A stretch of 15,038 nt of DNA. Source: WAPX01 sp964622075. Lineage in GTDB: Archaea; Halobacteriota; Archaeoglobi; Archaeoglobales; Archaeoglobaceae. The position numbers and the translations under genes were made by a program. The notes beneath the pieces were generated by a model, which worked only from the letters and a program-made list of their open reading frames with translations, made no database searches and was not told the origin of the DNA. Where the stretch lies: contig CAZUMR010000075.1 in NCBI GenBank assembly GCA_964622075.1, positions 1 to 15,038 on the forward strand, written 5' to 3'. How positions within the stretch are numbered: the first letter of the stretch is position 1; each line of letters begins with the position of its first letter. Of this stretch, positions 1 to 6,458 are shown piece after piece.

Positions 1-3
1 AAT

Positions 4-360
4 TTAAAAAGCGTGCTCAAACTCGTCAACTGCTTTCAGCAGCTTTCTTCTCAGCTCCTCCACGCTCTCTCTCATCCTTTCAGCAACTTTTTCTGGCCTC
101 ACTGCGGAGTAGATGTAGTAGTATCCACCACCATCCACGCACTTCTTCTCCCTCACAACAAGTCCGCAGATCAGGAGTTTCTGTAAGGATTTATAGACGG
201 CATTCTCACCTCTGCCAACTTTCTTTGCCAGCTCCTGACTCCTCATCGAACACTCAAGCAGAGCTCTGTATATCGACACGTCAAGCTCATTTAAACCGAA
301 GAAGCATTCCAGAACGTTATCACATCTTAGCAACGATATTGCTTCCAGCAACGACTTCAT
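4..360 (-). CDS. TrmB-like winged-helix transcriptional regulator, cysteine-containing
   Basis: A 118-residue predicted DNA-binding protein. Residues about 22-88 match the TrmB-type winged helix: LNELDVSIYRALLE opens helix 1, SQELAKKVG and NAVYKSLQKL form the helix-turn-helix, and a wing with a GGGYYYIYSAV strand follows. A charged helix (about 89-115) may dimerise. The sugar-binding domain of full-length TrmB is absent, so this is a minimal form. Five cysteines (C13, C19, C37, C65, C74) are many for so small a protein. Its ATG overlaps the thioredoxin stop codon by four bases (ATGA), which implies translational coupling and shared transcription. I infer a local regulator, perhaps thiol-responsive and self-regulating through the inverted repeat at 713-737. 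The fold is well supported; the ligand and targets are not known. Confidence 0.8.
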   Translation of the reverse strand: MKSLLEAISLLRCDNVLECFFGLNELDVSIYRALLECSMRSQELAKKVGRGENAVYKSLQKLLICGLVVREKKCVDGGGYYYIYSAVRPEKVAERMRESVEELRRKLLKAVDEFEHAF

Positions 361-674
361 GCGTTCAGTGCCTTTTCAATTTCAGCTCTGACTGCTGACT
401 CCGGTAGGGCACCTATGAAGGCGTTGACTATCTTCCCATTCTTGAACATCAGAACTGCTGGAATGCTTGATATGCCGAAGTAGTTTGCCAGCTCAGGGTT
501 TCTATCGACGTTCACCTTGTAGAACCTCACCTTTCCCTTGTATTCCTTCTCAAGCTTTTCGAGCACCGGTGATAGAAATCTGCACGGCCCACACCAGTCG
601 GCGTAAAAGTCTATCACCACGAGCTCGTCGCTGTTTATCGCATCCTCAAACGTTCTCGCGTTAAGCTCCATCAT
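357..674 (-). CDS. trx: Thioredoxin
   Basis: A 105-residue thioredoxin, the usual length for a single-domain member. The WCGPC active site is at residues 27-31 after the VVIDFYADW strand, and the cis-proline is P72 in SSIPAVLMF. Family knowledge: the two active-site cysteines reduce protein disulfides in the cytoplasm and are recharged by a thioredoxin reductase, which is not in this window. The protein begins with two consecutive ATG codons (672-674 and 669-671) and neither has a good Shine-Dalgarno. A TATA-like GTTAAATA lies about 27 bases upstream, which suggests a leaderless mRNA starting at or near the first ATG. It is the first gene of a two-gene operon with the TrmB-like regulator. Confidence 0.95.
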   Translation of the reverse strand: MMELNARTFEDAINSDELVVIDFYADWCGPCRFLSPVLEKLEKEYKGKVRFYKVNVDRNPELANYFGISSIPAVLMFKNGKIVNAFIGALPESAVRAEIEKALNA

Positions 675-697
675 GTTTTTTCGAAGGTTGCGGAGGG

Positions 698-705
698 TAT
701 TTAAC
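698..705 (-). promoter_or_regulatory. Probable TATA box of the thioredoxin-regulator operon
   Basis: Read on the minus strand this is GTTAAATA, centred about 27 bases before the thioredoxin ATG. That is the spacing expected if transcription starts at the start codon. No ribosome binding site lies between. The element sits just downstream of the inverted repeat at 713-737. Assigned by position and composition only. Confidence 0.5.
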
Positions 706-712
706 TTTTACT

Positions 713-737
713 GGTTTTTACAAAACTGGTAAAAACC
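713..737. promoter_or_regulatory. Perfect 9-bp inverted repeat, candidate operator
   Basis: GGTTTTTAC at 713-721 is the exact reverse complement of GTAAAAACC at 729-737, with a 7-base spacer (AAAACTG). The arm centres are 16 bp apart, roughly one and a half helical turns. The site lies immediately upstream of the probable TATA box, where archaeal activators or BRE-blocking repressors bind. The nearby TrmB-like protein is the obvious candidate ligand. No run of T follows on either strand, so an intrinsic terminator is less likely. Confidence 0.55.
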
Positions 738-789
738 GATTTAAAATTTCAATTCAAAATTTTAAATTTTTATAAAATTGCTTAAAAAA
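738..789 (-). terminator. T-rich tracts after tbp, probable transcription end
   Basis: On the minus strand the tbp stop codon is followed by repeated T runs (TTTTTT, TTTT, TTTT) across about 50 bases. Archaeal RNA polymerase commonly terminates on such oligo-T stretches without a hairpin. The tract separates tbp from the downstream thioredoxin promoter. Confidence 0.45.
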
Positions 790-1341
790 TTACATCAGAC
801 CAAGTGCTGTTAGCTCCTCTGCTATCCTTTCCACAGCCTTTACGGCATCTTCTGGATTCTTACCTCCTGTTACAACCATCTTCCCGGATCCAAAAATGAG
901 GACGACAACTCTCGGATTGTCAAGTCTGTAAACGAGCCCGGGAAACTGTTCTGGCTCGTACTCTATGTTCTCAAGACCAAGGCCTATAGCTATAGCATTC
1001 AGATTCAGGTCAACACCAAGATCTGCCGAGGCAACAATGTTCTGAACCTTAACTTCCGGTTCATCTATAACGGGAATTCCAAGTTTCTTTATTATCTTGA
1101 CCACCTGTCTTACAGCCCTGTTTGCATCCTCAACGGATTTTGATCCCGTGCAGACGACTTTACCACTCCTGAAAATAAGAGCAGCGGCTTTTGGCTCTTT
1201 TGTTCTCAAAACGAGCCCGGGAAACTGCTTGGGCTTGTATTCAGCATCTGGCACCTCTCTGGCAATCTTGTTCAGATCTATATCCTCGCCTATCTGAGTT
1301 GAGGCAACGACATTCTCGATCTTTATCTTGTAATCCTTCAT
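790..1341 (-). CDS. tbp: TATA-binding protein (TBP), general transcription factor
   Basis: Archaeal TBP, 183 residues from the ATG at 1341. It recognises promoter TATA boxes and, with TFB, recruits RNA polymerase. Two imperfect direct repeats form the saddle: about 7-95 (starting IENVVAS) and 97-183 (starting VQNIVAS), each with a QFPGLV motif. The four DNA-intercalating phenylalanines are present: F40 and F57 in repeat 1, F133 and F150 in repeat 2. The reading frame stays open upstream to 1401, but the extra 20 residues do not fit the family. The ATG at 1341 has a G-rich Shine-Dalgarno (GGGGGGT) 3-4 bases before it, plus TATA-like DNA further up. Acidic residues are frequent, as is usual in archaeal TBP. 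Transcription is probably independent of the upstream ATPase gene. Confidence 0.96.
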   Translation of the reverse strand: MKDYKIKIENVVASTQIGEDIDLNKIAREVPDAEYKPKQFPGLVLRTKEPKAAALIFRSGKVVCTGSKSVEDANRAVRQVVKIIKKLGIPVIDEPEVKVQNIVASADLGVDLNLNAIAIGLGLENIEYEPEQFPGLVYRLDNPRVVVLIFGSGKMVVTGGKNPEDAVKAVERIAEELTALGLM

Positions 1342-1344
1342 TCT

Positions 1345-1380
1345 ACCCCCCGTATTTAAGGGTTTATAAAATATATAAAT
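1345..1380 (-). promoter_or_regulatory. tbp promoter: two adjacent TATA-like elements and a Shine-Dalgarno
   Basis: On the minus strand TTTATATA (about 1372-1379) and TTTATAAA (1363-1370) lie close together, followed by the Shine-Dalgarno-like GGGGGGT (1345-1351). The upstream element would give a leader of roughly 8 bases. The downstream one would place the transcript start almost at the ATG. This is among the strongest TATA-like DNA in the window and it drives the TATA-binding protein gene. Which element is used cannot be told from sequence. Confidence 0.5.
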
Positions 1381-1419
1381 ACCTTTGCATGGTGATGGCA
1401 AACGGTGGCAAACATCAAA

Positions 1420-3039
1420 TCAGGCGTAAGAACTGTAAACGCTTAATTCCTCCTTTTCCTTCTCCGCTTTCCTGTATTCGAGGGTGTCATGTATTATCTT
1501 CTCTATCTCCTGATCTGGATTTCTGTAGTAAGCGTGAATCAGACTTGTGACGTCTTTGTAGTTTCTGACTCCAAGTTCGTGGAGTCTCTTCAGGAAAGCC
1601 TCTCTCCTTCTGAGCTCGTTGTAGGTTGTGTCCAGATCGTCTCCGGTTACCATTGCAATTTTTTCAAGCTTCTTCATCACTCCGCTCAGTATGTACGAGT
1701 CGCTGTACGGATCCCAGACGTAGACCTCGTTTATCAGCAGGTTTTTGTCGGAGGGATCGATTCCAAGTACTTCATAAACGCCTCTGGCTCTTCTCTTCTT
1801 GACACCGCCCTTTGTCCACTGGATCTGTACGATTATTATGTCAAGGAACTGGATCATGCTCCTCGGTACATTGAGGGGCTCATTTTCAAGCCTGTATATC
1901 GCCTGCTGTATGTCTCCAGCGTGTAGAGTTGCGTAAGCGGCATGTCCCGTGCTCATCGCCTGAAAAAGGGTCTGTGCTTCTCTACCTCTAACTTCTCCTA
2001 CGACTATGTAGTCAGGTCTCTGCCTAAGAGAGGTCTTGAGCAAATCGTACATGTCTATTTCCTTTTCCTGATCACCAATGGCCTGTCTCGTAACCTCTGC
2101 CACCCAGTTTTCATGCATCAGGGCTATCTCTCTCGTATCCTCTATGGACACAATCTTTGCCTCTGGCGGAACGAACATCAGCAGTGCATTCAGAGTAGTT
2201 GTCTTACCGCTTGCAGTCTCTCCAATTATCATTACGTTGAGTTTATTCTCAACAGCCATCCAGAAGTAAGCGAGCTGTTCTGCTGTGTATGTGCCGAGTC
2301 TGAGAAGATCTACTGGAGTCAGTGGGTCTTCGCTGAACTTTCTTATTGTAAAGGAAGAACCCCTCGGCGTCACGTCCATGCCATAGGTTGCCTGCAGCCT
2401 GCTGCCATCTGGAAGTGTCGCATCTATTATCGGGTTTCCGTGACTGATGTGCTTGTTGCATATCTGAACGAGGGCCTGAACGTATCTGTCGAGAGCTTCC
2501 TGACTGAATTTCAGGTACGTTTTCAGGTTTCCAAACTCCTTGTGATAGACGTAAACCGGAATATCGTACCCATCACAGTGAACGTCCTCTATGTAGGGGT
2601 CATCCATAATTGGCTCTATAACACCAATTCCGAGAAAGTCGCGGAACAGGTAATAGAGATACTTGGCGTTTAGAACATCGGATATTACCACTCCATACTC
2701 CTTTACAATATCTTCATAAGTTTTGACAAGTATTTCTGCTTTGGCTTCCGGGCTTATGGAGACGTCCTTGAGCATGAGGACATCCTCAAGATCCTTGTAA
2801 ATTTCGTCAAGCAGCTGAACCTCCTCTTTCACAAGCATTGGCTCCACGGCTATGTACATTTTTTCTGAAGTTGACCTGTTGTATGTTATGACGACCTTGA
2901 GGAAAGGTCTGTAAATCCAGTACTCTCTGATTATCTCCTCGTTATCCCCGACTTTCCAGTCTCCAAGTATATCCTTTTCACTTACATCTCCCACGTACTC
3001 TTTCAGCAGTGGAAAAAAGAAACCCGGCTTTAACTTCAT
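1420..3039 (-). CDS. ArlI/FlaI-like type II/IV secretion-family ATPase
   Basis: A hexameric-ATPase family member of 539 residues. Domain order: an N-terminal domain to about 230, then the RecA-like motor. Motifs are Walker A GETASGKT (273-280), the Asp box VSIEDTRE (297-304), Walker B DYIVVGEVRG (343-352) and the His box STGHAAYATLHAG (363-375). MHENWVAEVTR, RQRPDYIVVGEVRGREAQ, VPRSMIQFLD and the C-terminal RNYKDV segment point to the archaellum ATPase ArlI (FlaI) branch rather than bacterial GspE. Such ATPases drive assembly or rotation of archaella or type IV pili at the inner face of the membrane. The usual partner membrane protein (ArlJ/TadC) is not in the window. The frame extends to a TTG at 3081, but the ATG at 3039 has an upstream GAGAGGAA and is preferred; the TTG start would give 553 residues. 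Confidence 0.9.
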   Translation of the reverse strand: MKLKPGFFFPLLKEYVGDVSEKDILGDWKVGDNEEIIREYWIYRPFLKVVITYNRSTSEKMYIAVEPMLVKEEVQLLDEIYKDLEDVLMLKDVSISPEAKAEILVKTYEDIVKEYGVVISDVLNAKYLYYLFRDFLGIGVIEPIMDDPYIEDVHCDGYDIPVYVYHKEFGNLKTYLKFSQEALDRYVQALVQICNKHISHGNPIIDATLPDGSRLQATYGMDVTPRGSSFTIRKFSEDPLTPVDLLRLGTYTAEQLAYFWMAVENKLNVMIIGETASGKTTTLNALLMFVPPEAKIVSIEDTREIALMHENWVAEVTRQAIGDQEKEIDMYDLLKTSLRQRPDYIVVGEVRGREAQTLFQAMSTGHAAYATLHAGDIQQAIYRLENEPLNVPRSMIQFLDIIIVQIQWTKGGVKKRRARGVYEVLGIDPSDKNLLINEVYVWDPYSDSYILSGVMKKLEKIAMVTGDDLDTTYNELRRREAFLKRLHELGVRNYKDVTSLIHAYYRNPDQEIEKIIHDTLEYRKAEKEKEELSVYSSYA

Positions 3040-3155
3040 GCGTTCGTTCCTCTCAAAACGAATCCTTATAACTCTTTCCAAATTCTTCAGATTATGGCAT
3101 GTGTATCGCTTTTCGAACCTGTCCTCAGAGCCTTTTATTGTTGTCAGCTTTCAGC

Positions 3156-3983
3156 TCACTTCTCGAACAGCACATCAAGTTCTGGCTTTTTGAGCAGCCC
3201 CTTCTTTTCAGCCATGTCGAACAGGATTTCCATTGCCTTTACCACGCTTTCGGGCATTTCGTACGTGTATTCGTTTACGTACATTTTTGCAAACTTCTCA
3301 GTTCTTTCCCTGTCAAGCCCCCTTGAGTACTTCATGGCATAGCTGACGGCTTCTTCTGGATTTTCAAGAGCGTACTTTATGCTCTCCTTCATTGCCCTCA
3401 GAAATGCGATCTGGGTTTCTTCATCGAACTTTCTGCTTATCACGTTAACTCCGAGGGGGAGAGGCAGGGATGTCTTCTCATTCCACCACTCCCAGAGGTC
3501 GATGAGCTTGGTAAATCCGTGCTCTCTATACGTCATCTGCCCCTCGTGAATAAGAAGACCTGAATCTATCTTTCCCTCTTTCAAGGCGGGGATTATCTCA
3601 TCGAACCTCATCTCTACAGGCTCGAAGTCAATTCCAAGACTATCGCATGCGAGGGTCAGGAGCAGAAAAGCTGTTGTCAGCTTTCCCGGAACTCCAACCT
3701 TTCCAAGATTCTCCATCTCTCTTTTTGCCACGACAACAGGTCCATATCCATCTCCCACACTCGCTCCGGCGGATAAAATTCTGTAGTCTTTGCTCAGGTA
3801 TGCGTAGGCATGTACTGATATCGCTGTAACGTCAAGCTGTCTTTCAAATGCAAGTTTGTTCAGCGTTTCTATGTCTTCTATGAAGTGCTCGACCTCGAAC
3901 GGCATCTCTATTTTTCCGGCAGTCATGGCATAGAACATGAATGCATCATCAGCATCCGGCGTGTGTGCTACGACTATTTTCAT
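3156..3983 (-). CDS. mqnD: 1,4-dihydroxy-6-naphthoate synthase (MqnD), futalosine pathway
   Basis: A 275-residue protein with a periplasmic-binding-like fold. By family knowledge MqnD converts cyclic de-hypoxanthinyl futalosine to 1,4-dihydroxy-6-naphthoate in menaquinone synthesis. Matching features are the N-terminal HTPDADDAFMFYAM, GDGYGPVVV near 77-85, PGKLTTA at 99-105, the substrate-site LLIHEGQMTY (143-152, with H146 the likely catalytic histidine), and LPLPLG at 173-178. MqnA is related but this motif set fits MqnD better. The ATG at 3983 has no Shine-Dalgarno. A TATA-like TTATTTAA about 28 bases upstream suggests a leaderless mRNA. No other mqn gene is in the window. The quinone would serve the membrane electron transport chain. 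Confidence 0.88.
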   Translation of the reverse strand: MKIVVAHTPDADDAFMFYAMTAGKIEMPFEVEHFIEDIETLNKLAFERQLDVTAISVHAYAYLSKDYRILSAGASVGDGYGPVVVAKREMENLGKVGVPGKLTTAFLLLTLACDSLGIDFEPVEMRFDEIIPALKEGKIDSGLLIHEGQMTYREHGFTKLIDLWEWWNEKTSLPLPLGVNVISRKFDEETQIAFLRAMKESIKYALENPEEAVSYAMKYSRGLDRERTEKFAKMYVNEYTYEMPESVVKAMEILFDMAEKKGLLKKPELDVLFEK

Positions 3984-4006
3984 GGGGTTCGGGTATACAC
4001 GGGAAG

Positions 4007-4015
4007 TTAAATAAT
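4007..4015 (-). promoter_or_regulatory. Probable mqnD TATA box
   Basis: On the minus strand this reads AATTATTTAA and is centred about 28 bases before the mqnD ATG, which implies a leaderless start. It overlaps the first unit of the 15-bp tandem repeat. Confidence 0.45.
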
Positions 4016-4047
4016 TGCCGGCTAAATAATTGCCGGCCTGTTGCCGG
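4008..4047. repeat. Perfect 15-bp tandem repeat in a divergent promoter region
   Basis: TAAATAATTGCCGGC occurs at 4008-4022 and again directly at 4023-4037. A third partial copy, TTGCCGG, is at 4041-4047. Each unit contains an A/T element (TAAATAAT; TTATTTA on the minus strand) next to a G/C block. The first copy supplies the probable TATA box of mqnD. The second could serve either strand. Just beyond, CGGAA/TTCCG (4045-4055) forms a small inverted repeat. Confidence 0.85.
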
Positions 4048-4090
4048 AACTTCCGAAACTTACTTCTAACTCTGCCCGCTTTACCATGAC

Positions 4091-5254
4091 ATGATTTACG
4101 CCTGTGTGCAGGGTGAGAACAGGAAAATTCTCGCCAGCGCTACTTATCCATCCAGACAGGTTACAGGTCTCGTTTACGACTCGAGCGAGCAGGAGCTTTG
4201 TTTTTCAGATCTGAGAGACGACATGCCTCTCAGGGTTGAGGGATTTTACTCTGTGATTGGATTTAAGCCGGACTGCATATTTCTGTCAAGGGACGTCATT
4301 GGTGGTTATCCCCTTTATTACTCCAGAACAGAGTTTTCCTCATTCAGCAGGCTAATAGATTCTGAATCTGAGAGAGTCAATCCCGGAGAAGTAGTGAAGG
4401 TTCATTACGACGGATCTGTTGAAAAGCTGAGCTACAGTTTTGACGAGGTATTTAGCCCTGATCCATCTCCAAAAGATGAGGGTGAGGTAGAGGCTTTGCT
4501 TGAAACAGTTGAAAAGAAGCTGAGGGAATTCAACAGGGGCGACTGCATTTCGTTCTCCGGGGGTGTTGATAGCTCCCTGCTTGCTGCAATCTACGATCTG
4601 CCCCTTGTAAGTGTGACTGCAAGTGATAGGGAGGAGGAGCACATAAGAAAGGCTGCGAAGGAAATTGGAAGGGAACTTCACATTTTCAGATTTGGAGAGG
4701 ATGATGTTAGGAATGCAATTCCGGAGGTGCTGAAGGCGATAGAAGAGCCGGATCCATTCCACGTATCCATAGGAATTCCCGTCTATCTGTCCATGGTAAA
4801 GGCAAGAGAGCTTGGATTCAGCAGTATTGTTTTCGGGCAGGGTGCGGATGAGCTGTTTGGAGGCTACAAGAAGTACGAAAATTACAGGGGGGAGGAACTG
4901 TTCTGGGTTCTGAAAAGGGATGTTGAGATGCTTGGAGTTAACAATCTTGAGAGGGATGTAAAGCTTGCTTACAAAGCTGAAGTGGAGATACTGACTCCTT
5001 ACCTGCAGTGGGAGATAATAAGGGCTGTCATGAAAATACCGGGGGAGTACAAGGTAAGGGAGGTGAATGGGGAGGTAATCAGGAAGTACGCTCTCAGGAA
5101 AATAGCTGAAAAATATTTGCCAAGGAGCATAGCCTACAGGCAGAAGAAGGCAGTTCAGTACTCTACCAGAACTTCCACCCTTCTGGAGAAGATAGCAAAG
5201 AGGGAAGGTCTGAGCGTTAAGGAATATCTTGAGAAAGTGTATTCTGGCCTTTAA
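4091..5254 (+). CDS. Asparagine-synthetase-like protein lacking the N-terminal nucleophile
   Basis: A 387-residue protein with a shortened N-terminal amidotransferase-like domain (about 1-115) and a full synthetase domain. The ATP pyrophosphatase loop SGGVDS is at 156-161 and GQGADELFGGY at 249-259. The N-terminal part keeps the class II scaffold (RDVIGGYPLYYS at 67-78, VNPGEVVKV at 96-104). However, it begins MIYAC and has no cysteine at position 2, the glutamine-hydrolysing nucleophile of AsnB. A stop codon at 4067-4069 in the same frame, with no start codon after it, rules out a hidden MCG start. Family knowledge: the C-terminal domain adenylates a carboxylate and amidates it, for example aspartate to asparagine. 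I infer an ammonia-dependent enzyme or one with another substrate. The length is below the roughly 500 or more of typical AsnB. Confidence 0.8.
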   Translation: MIYACVQGENRKILASATYPSRQVTGLVYDSSEQELCFSDLRDDMPLRVEGFYSVIGFKPDCIFLSRDVIGGYPLYYSRTEFSSFSRLIDSESERVNPGEVVKVHYDGSVEKLSYSFDEVFSPDPSPKDEGEVEALLETVEKKLREFNRGDCISFSGGVDSSLLAAIYDLPLVSVTASDREEEHIRKAAKEIGRELHIFRFGEDDVRNAIPEVLKAIEEPDPFHVSIGIPVYLSMVKARELGFSSIVFGQGADELFGGYKKYENYRGEELFWVLKRDVEMLGVNNLERDVKLAYKAEVEILTPYLQWEIIRAVMKIPGEYKVREVNGEVIRKYALRKIAEKYLPRSIAYRQKKAVQYSTRTSTLLEKIAKREGLSVKEYLEKVYSGL

Positions 5255-5256
5255 GC

Positions 5257-5283
5257 CTGGTGGGTTTGTATCTGGTGGGTTTG
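5257..5283 (+). repeat. 12-bp direct repeat (15-bp period) carrying the ribosome binding site
   Basis: CTGGTGGGTTTG is at 5257-5268 and again at 5272-5283, separated by TAT. The second copy places GGTGGG 5 bases before the ATG of the phosphodiesterase gene and probably acts as its Shine-Dalgarno. The first copy is a duplicate just after the upstream stop codon. Confidence 0.85.
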
Positions 5284-5284
5284 C

Positions 5285-5818
5285 ATGACGTTCAGAATAC
5301 TTGCAATCTCCGATACTCACTTTTCAGGTCCCGAGATGGCTGAATTCTGCATGAAATTTCTGGAGAAGGACAGCTATGATGTTATAGTTCACGCAGGAGA
5401 CTTTGACAGGAAGGAGAGTTATGAGGTGCTGAAGGAATTCTGCGAGGAAAGGGGAATTGAACTCCTTGCTGTCAGGGGAAATTGTGACAGGTTCGATCTT
5501 GAGGAGGTTTTGCTTATCGAATCTGGAGAATCTAGGAGTTCTGAGGGTTCTGGAGGTTTAAGGATAGCAGCCAAACACGAGCCTGTTATGGAGGATTGCT
5601 CTGACATGTACTACCTTGCAAGGGAGCTTGAGGCAGATTTGCTCGTTTTTGGACATATTCACAGGTTTGCGGTTGTCAGCAGTAAACCCCTCGTTTTCTG
5701 TCCGGGTGCGGTAAAAAAGGGACAGTTTGCCGTGATTGAAGTTGACGATTCTCATCTGTTAACTCTCAGATTTTTCGAGGGAGGGAAGGAAGTTGATAGT
5801 GCGGTTTTTGAAGTGTAA
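5285..5818 (+). CDS. YfcE/MJ0936-type metallophosphoesterase
   Basis: A 177-residue single-domain calcineurin-like phosphoesterase, the usual size for this family of metal-dependent phosphodiesterases. Metal-ligand motifs run in order: SDTH (9-12), HAGDFD (36-41), GNCD (65-68), KHEP (97-100) in the place of the family's HGH loop, and GHIHR (123-127). CPGAV (139-143) stands for the common NPGSV. The potential metal ligands D10, H12, D39, N66, H98, H124 and H126 are all present. The physiological substrate of this family is generally unsettled. The ATG is preceded by GGTGGG in a duplicated segment, 30 bases after the asparagine-synthetase-like gene. Its 3' end overlaps the moaE-like gene by 26 bases, so the three genes are probably one operon. 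Confidence 0.88.
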   Translation: MTFRILAISDTHFSGPEMAEFCMKFLEKDSYDVIVHAGDFDRKESYEVLKEFCEERGIELLAVRGNCDRFDLEEVLLIESGESRSSEGSGGLRIAAKHEPVMEDCSDMYYLARELEADLLVFGHIHRFAVVSSKPLVFCPGAVKKGQFAVIEVDDSHLLTLRFFEGGKEVDSAVFEV

Positions 5819-6458
5819 GGATCTGGAGAGTTTGAAAAATGGTCTGGATACAAGCAAGATGGTGATAGAAAGAGAGGGAGGTTTCGAAACTCCATTTGGC
5901 TTTGTTAAATTACCTCTGGACAGGGTTCTGGACTTTCTCTGCGATCTCGGTTTTGATACTGTTTACGTTGTGAAAAGTGAGGCTGGAAGTGGGTGCGGAG
6001 ATGTAGGAGATAAGGGAAGTGCGGGGAGTGAAAAGAATGAATCAGAAGAAACGGAGTGGGAGGTGGAGTGGGAAACACCGAGATCAATAATTGAGAAGCT
6101 GAAGAAATCAGAAAAAAGCAGGGAATGCGGGGCTATAGCAATGTTCATAGGGTTCGTTAGAGAATTTAACGAGGGGAGGAAGGTCATCAGACTCGAATAC
6201 GAAAGAAATGAAGAGCTATATATAAAAAAACTTGAAGAGCTTAAAGAAAGAATTCGCTCATATCCCGGTGTGGCAGAAGTGGAAATTTTTCACAGAACTG
6301 GAAAGGTTATGGCTGGAGAGGATATAGTTTACGTTGCGGTCATGGGTAGGGGGAGAAAGGACGTCTGGAAGGCTCTTGAAGATGCTGTGGAGGGAATGAA
6401 GAAAGAACTCCCGGTATGGAAAAAAGAGGTCTTTGAAGGAGGGGAAATCTGGATCTGA
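5793..6458 (+). CDS. moaE: Molybdopterin synthase large subunit (MoaE) with extra N-terminal domain
   Basis: A 221-residue protein. Residues about 112-221 are MoaE, which with sulfurated MoaD turns precursor Z (cPMP) into molybdopterin. Conserved features are GFVR (R123), RLEYE (133-137), HRTGK (167-171) and KKELPVWKKE (203-212) with the catalytic-type lysines. Before it lie an acidic, Gly/Ser/Glu-rich linker (about 64-95) and an N-terminal domain (1-63) that I do not recognise. It lacks a P-loop, so it is not the MobB partner of known MobB-MoaE fusions, and it does not end in the Gly-Gly of MoaD. The chosen start is TTG at 5793, seven bases after a strong GGGAGGG; GTG at 5799 is the alternative. 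The gene overlaps the phosphodiesterase gene by 26 bases. Confidence 0.87.
   Translation: MIVRFLKCKDLESLKNGLDTSKMVIEREGGFETPFGFVKLPLDRVLDFLCDLGFDTVYVVKSEAGSGCGDVGDKGSAGSEKNESEETEWEVEWETPRSIIEKLKKSEKSRECGAIAMFIGFVREFNEGRKVIRLEYERNEELYIKKLEELKERIRSYPGVAEVEIFHRTGKVMAGEDIVYVAVMGRGRKDVWKALEDAVEGMKKELPVWKKEVFEGGEIWI
6053..6073 (+). repeat. 9-bp direct repeat (12-bp period) in the MoaE linker
   Basis: GGAGTGGGA is at 6053-6061 and 6065-6073, encoding the repeated EWE of EWEVEWE. It lies in the low-complexity linker between the unknown N-terminal domain and MoaE. Confidence 0.7.

Noticed and set aside
713..737. Inverted repeat as an intrinsic terminator of tbp
   Set aside because: No T run follows the hairpin on either strand, tbp already has T-rich DNA after its stop, and the site abuts the next promoter.
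1342..1401. N-terminal extension of TBP
   Set aside because: The 20 extra residues do not fit the TBP family and would run through the promoter and Shine-Dalgarno of the gene.
1942..2673. A 243-codon plus-strand open frame inside the secretion ATPase gene
   Set aside because: Antisense to the Walker A/B region of a well-supported gene; the translation is cysteine- and serine-rich with no recognisable motif.
3040..3081. TTG start of the secretion ATPase at 3081
   Set aside because: No Shine-Dalgarno before the TTG, while the ATG at 3039 has GAGAGGAA upstream. Not excluded outright.
4352..5320. A 322-codon open frame on the minus strand opposite the asparagine-synthetase-like gene
   Set aside because: It is antisense to a gene with clear catalytic motifs, shows no domain or composition of a real protein, and has no promoter. 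It reflects codon bias of the true gene.
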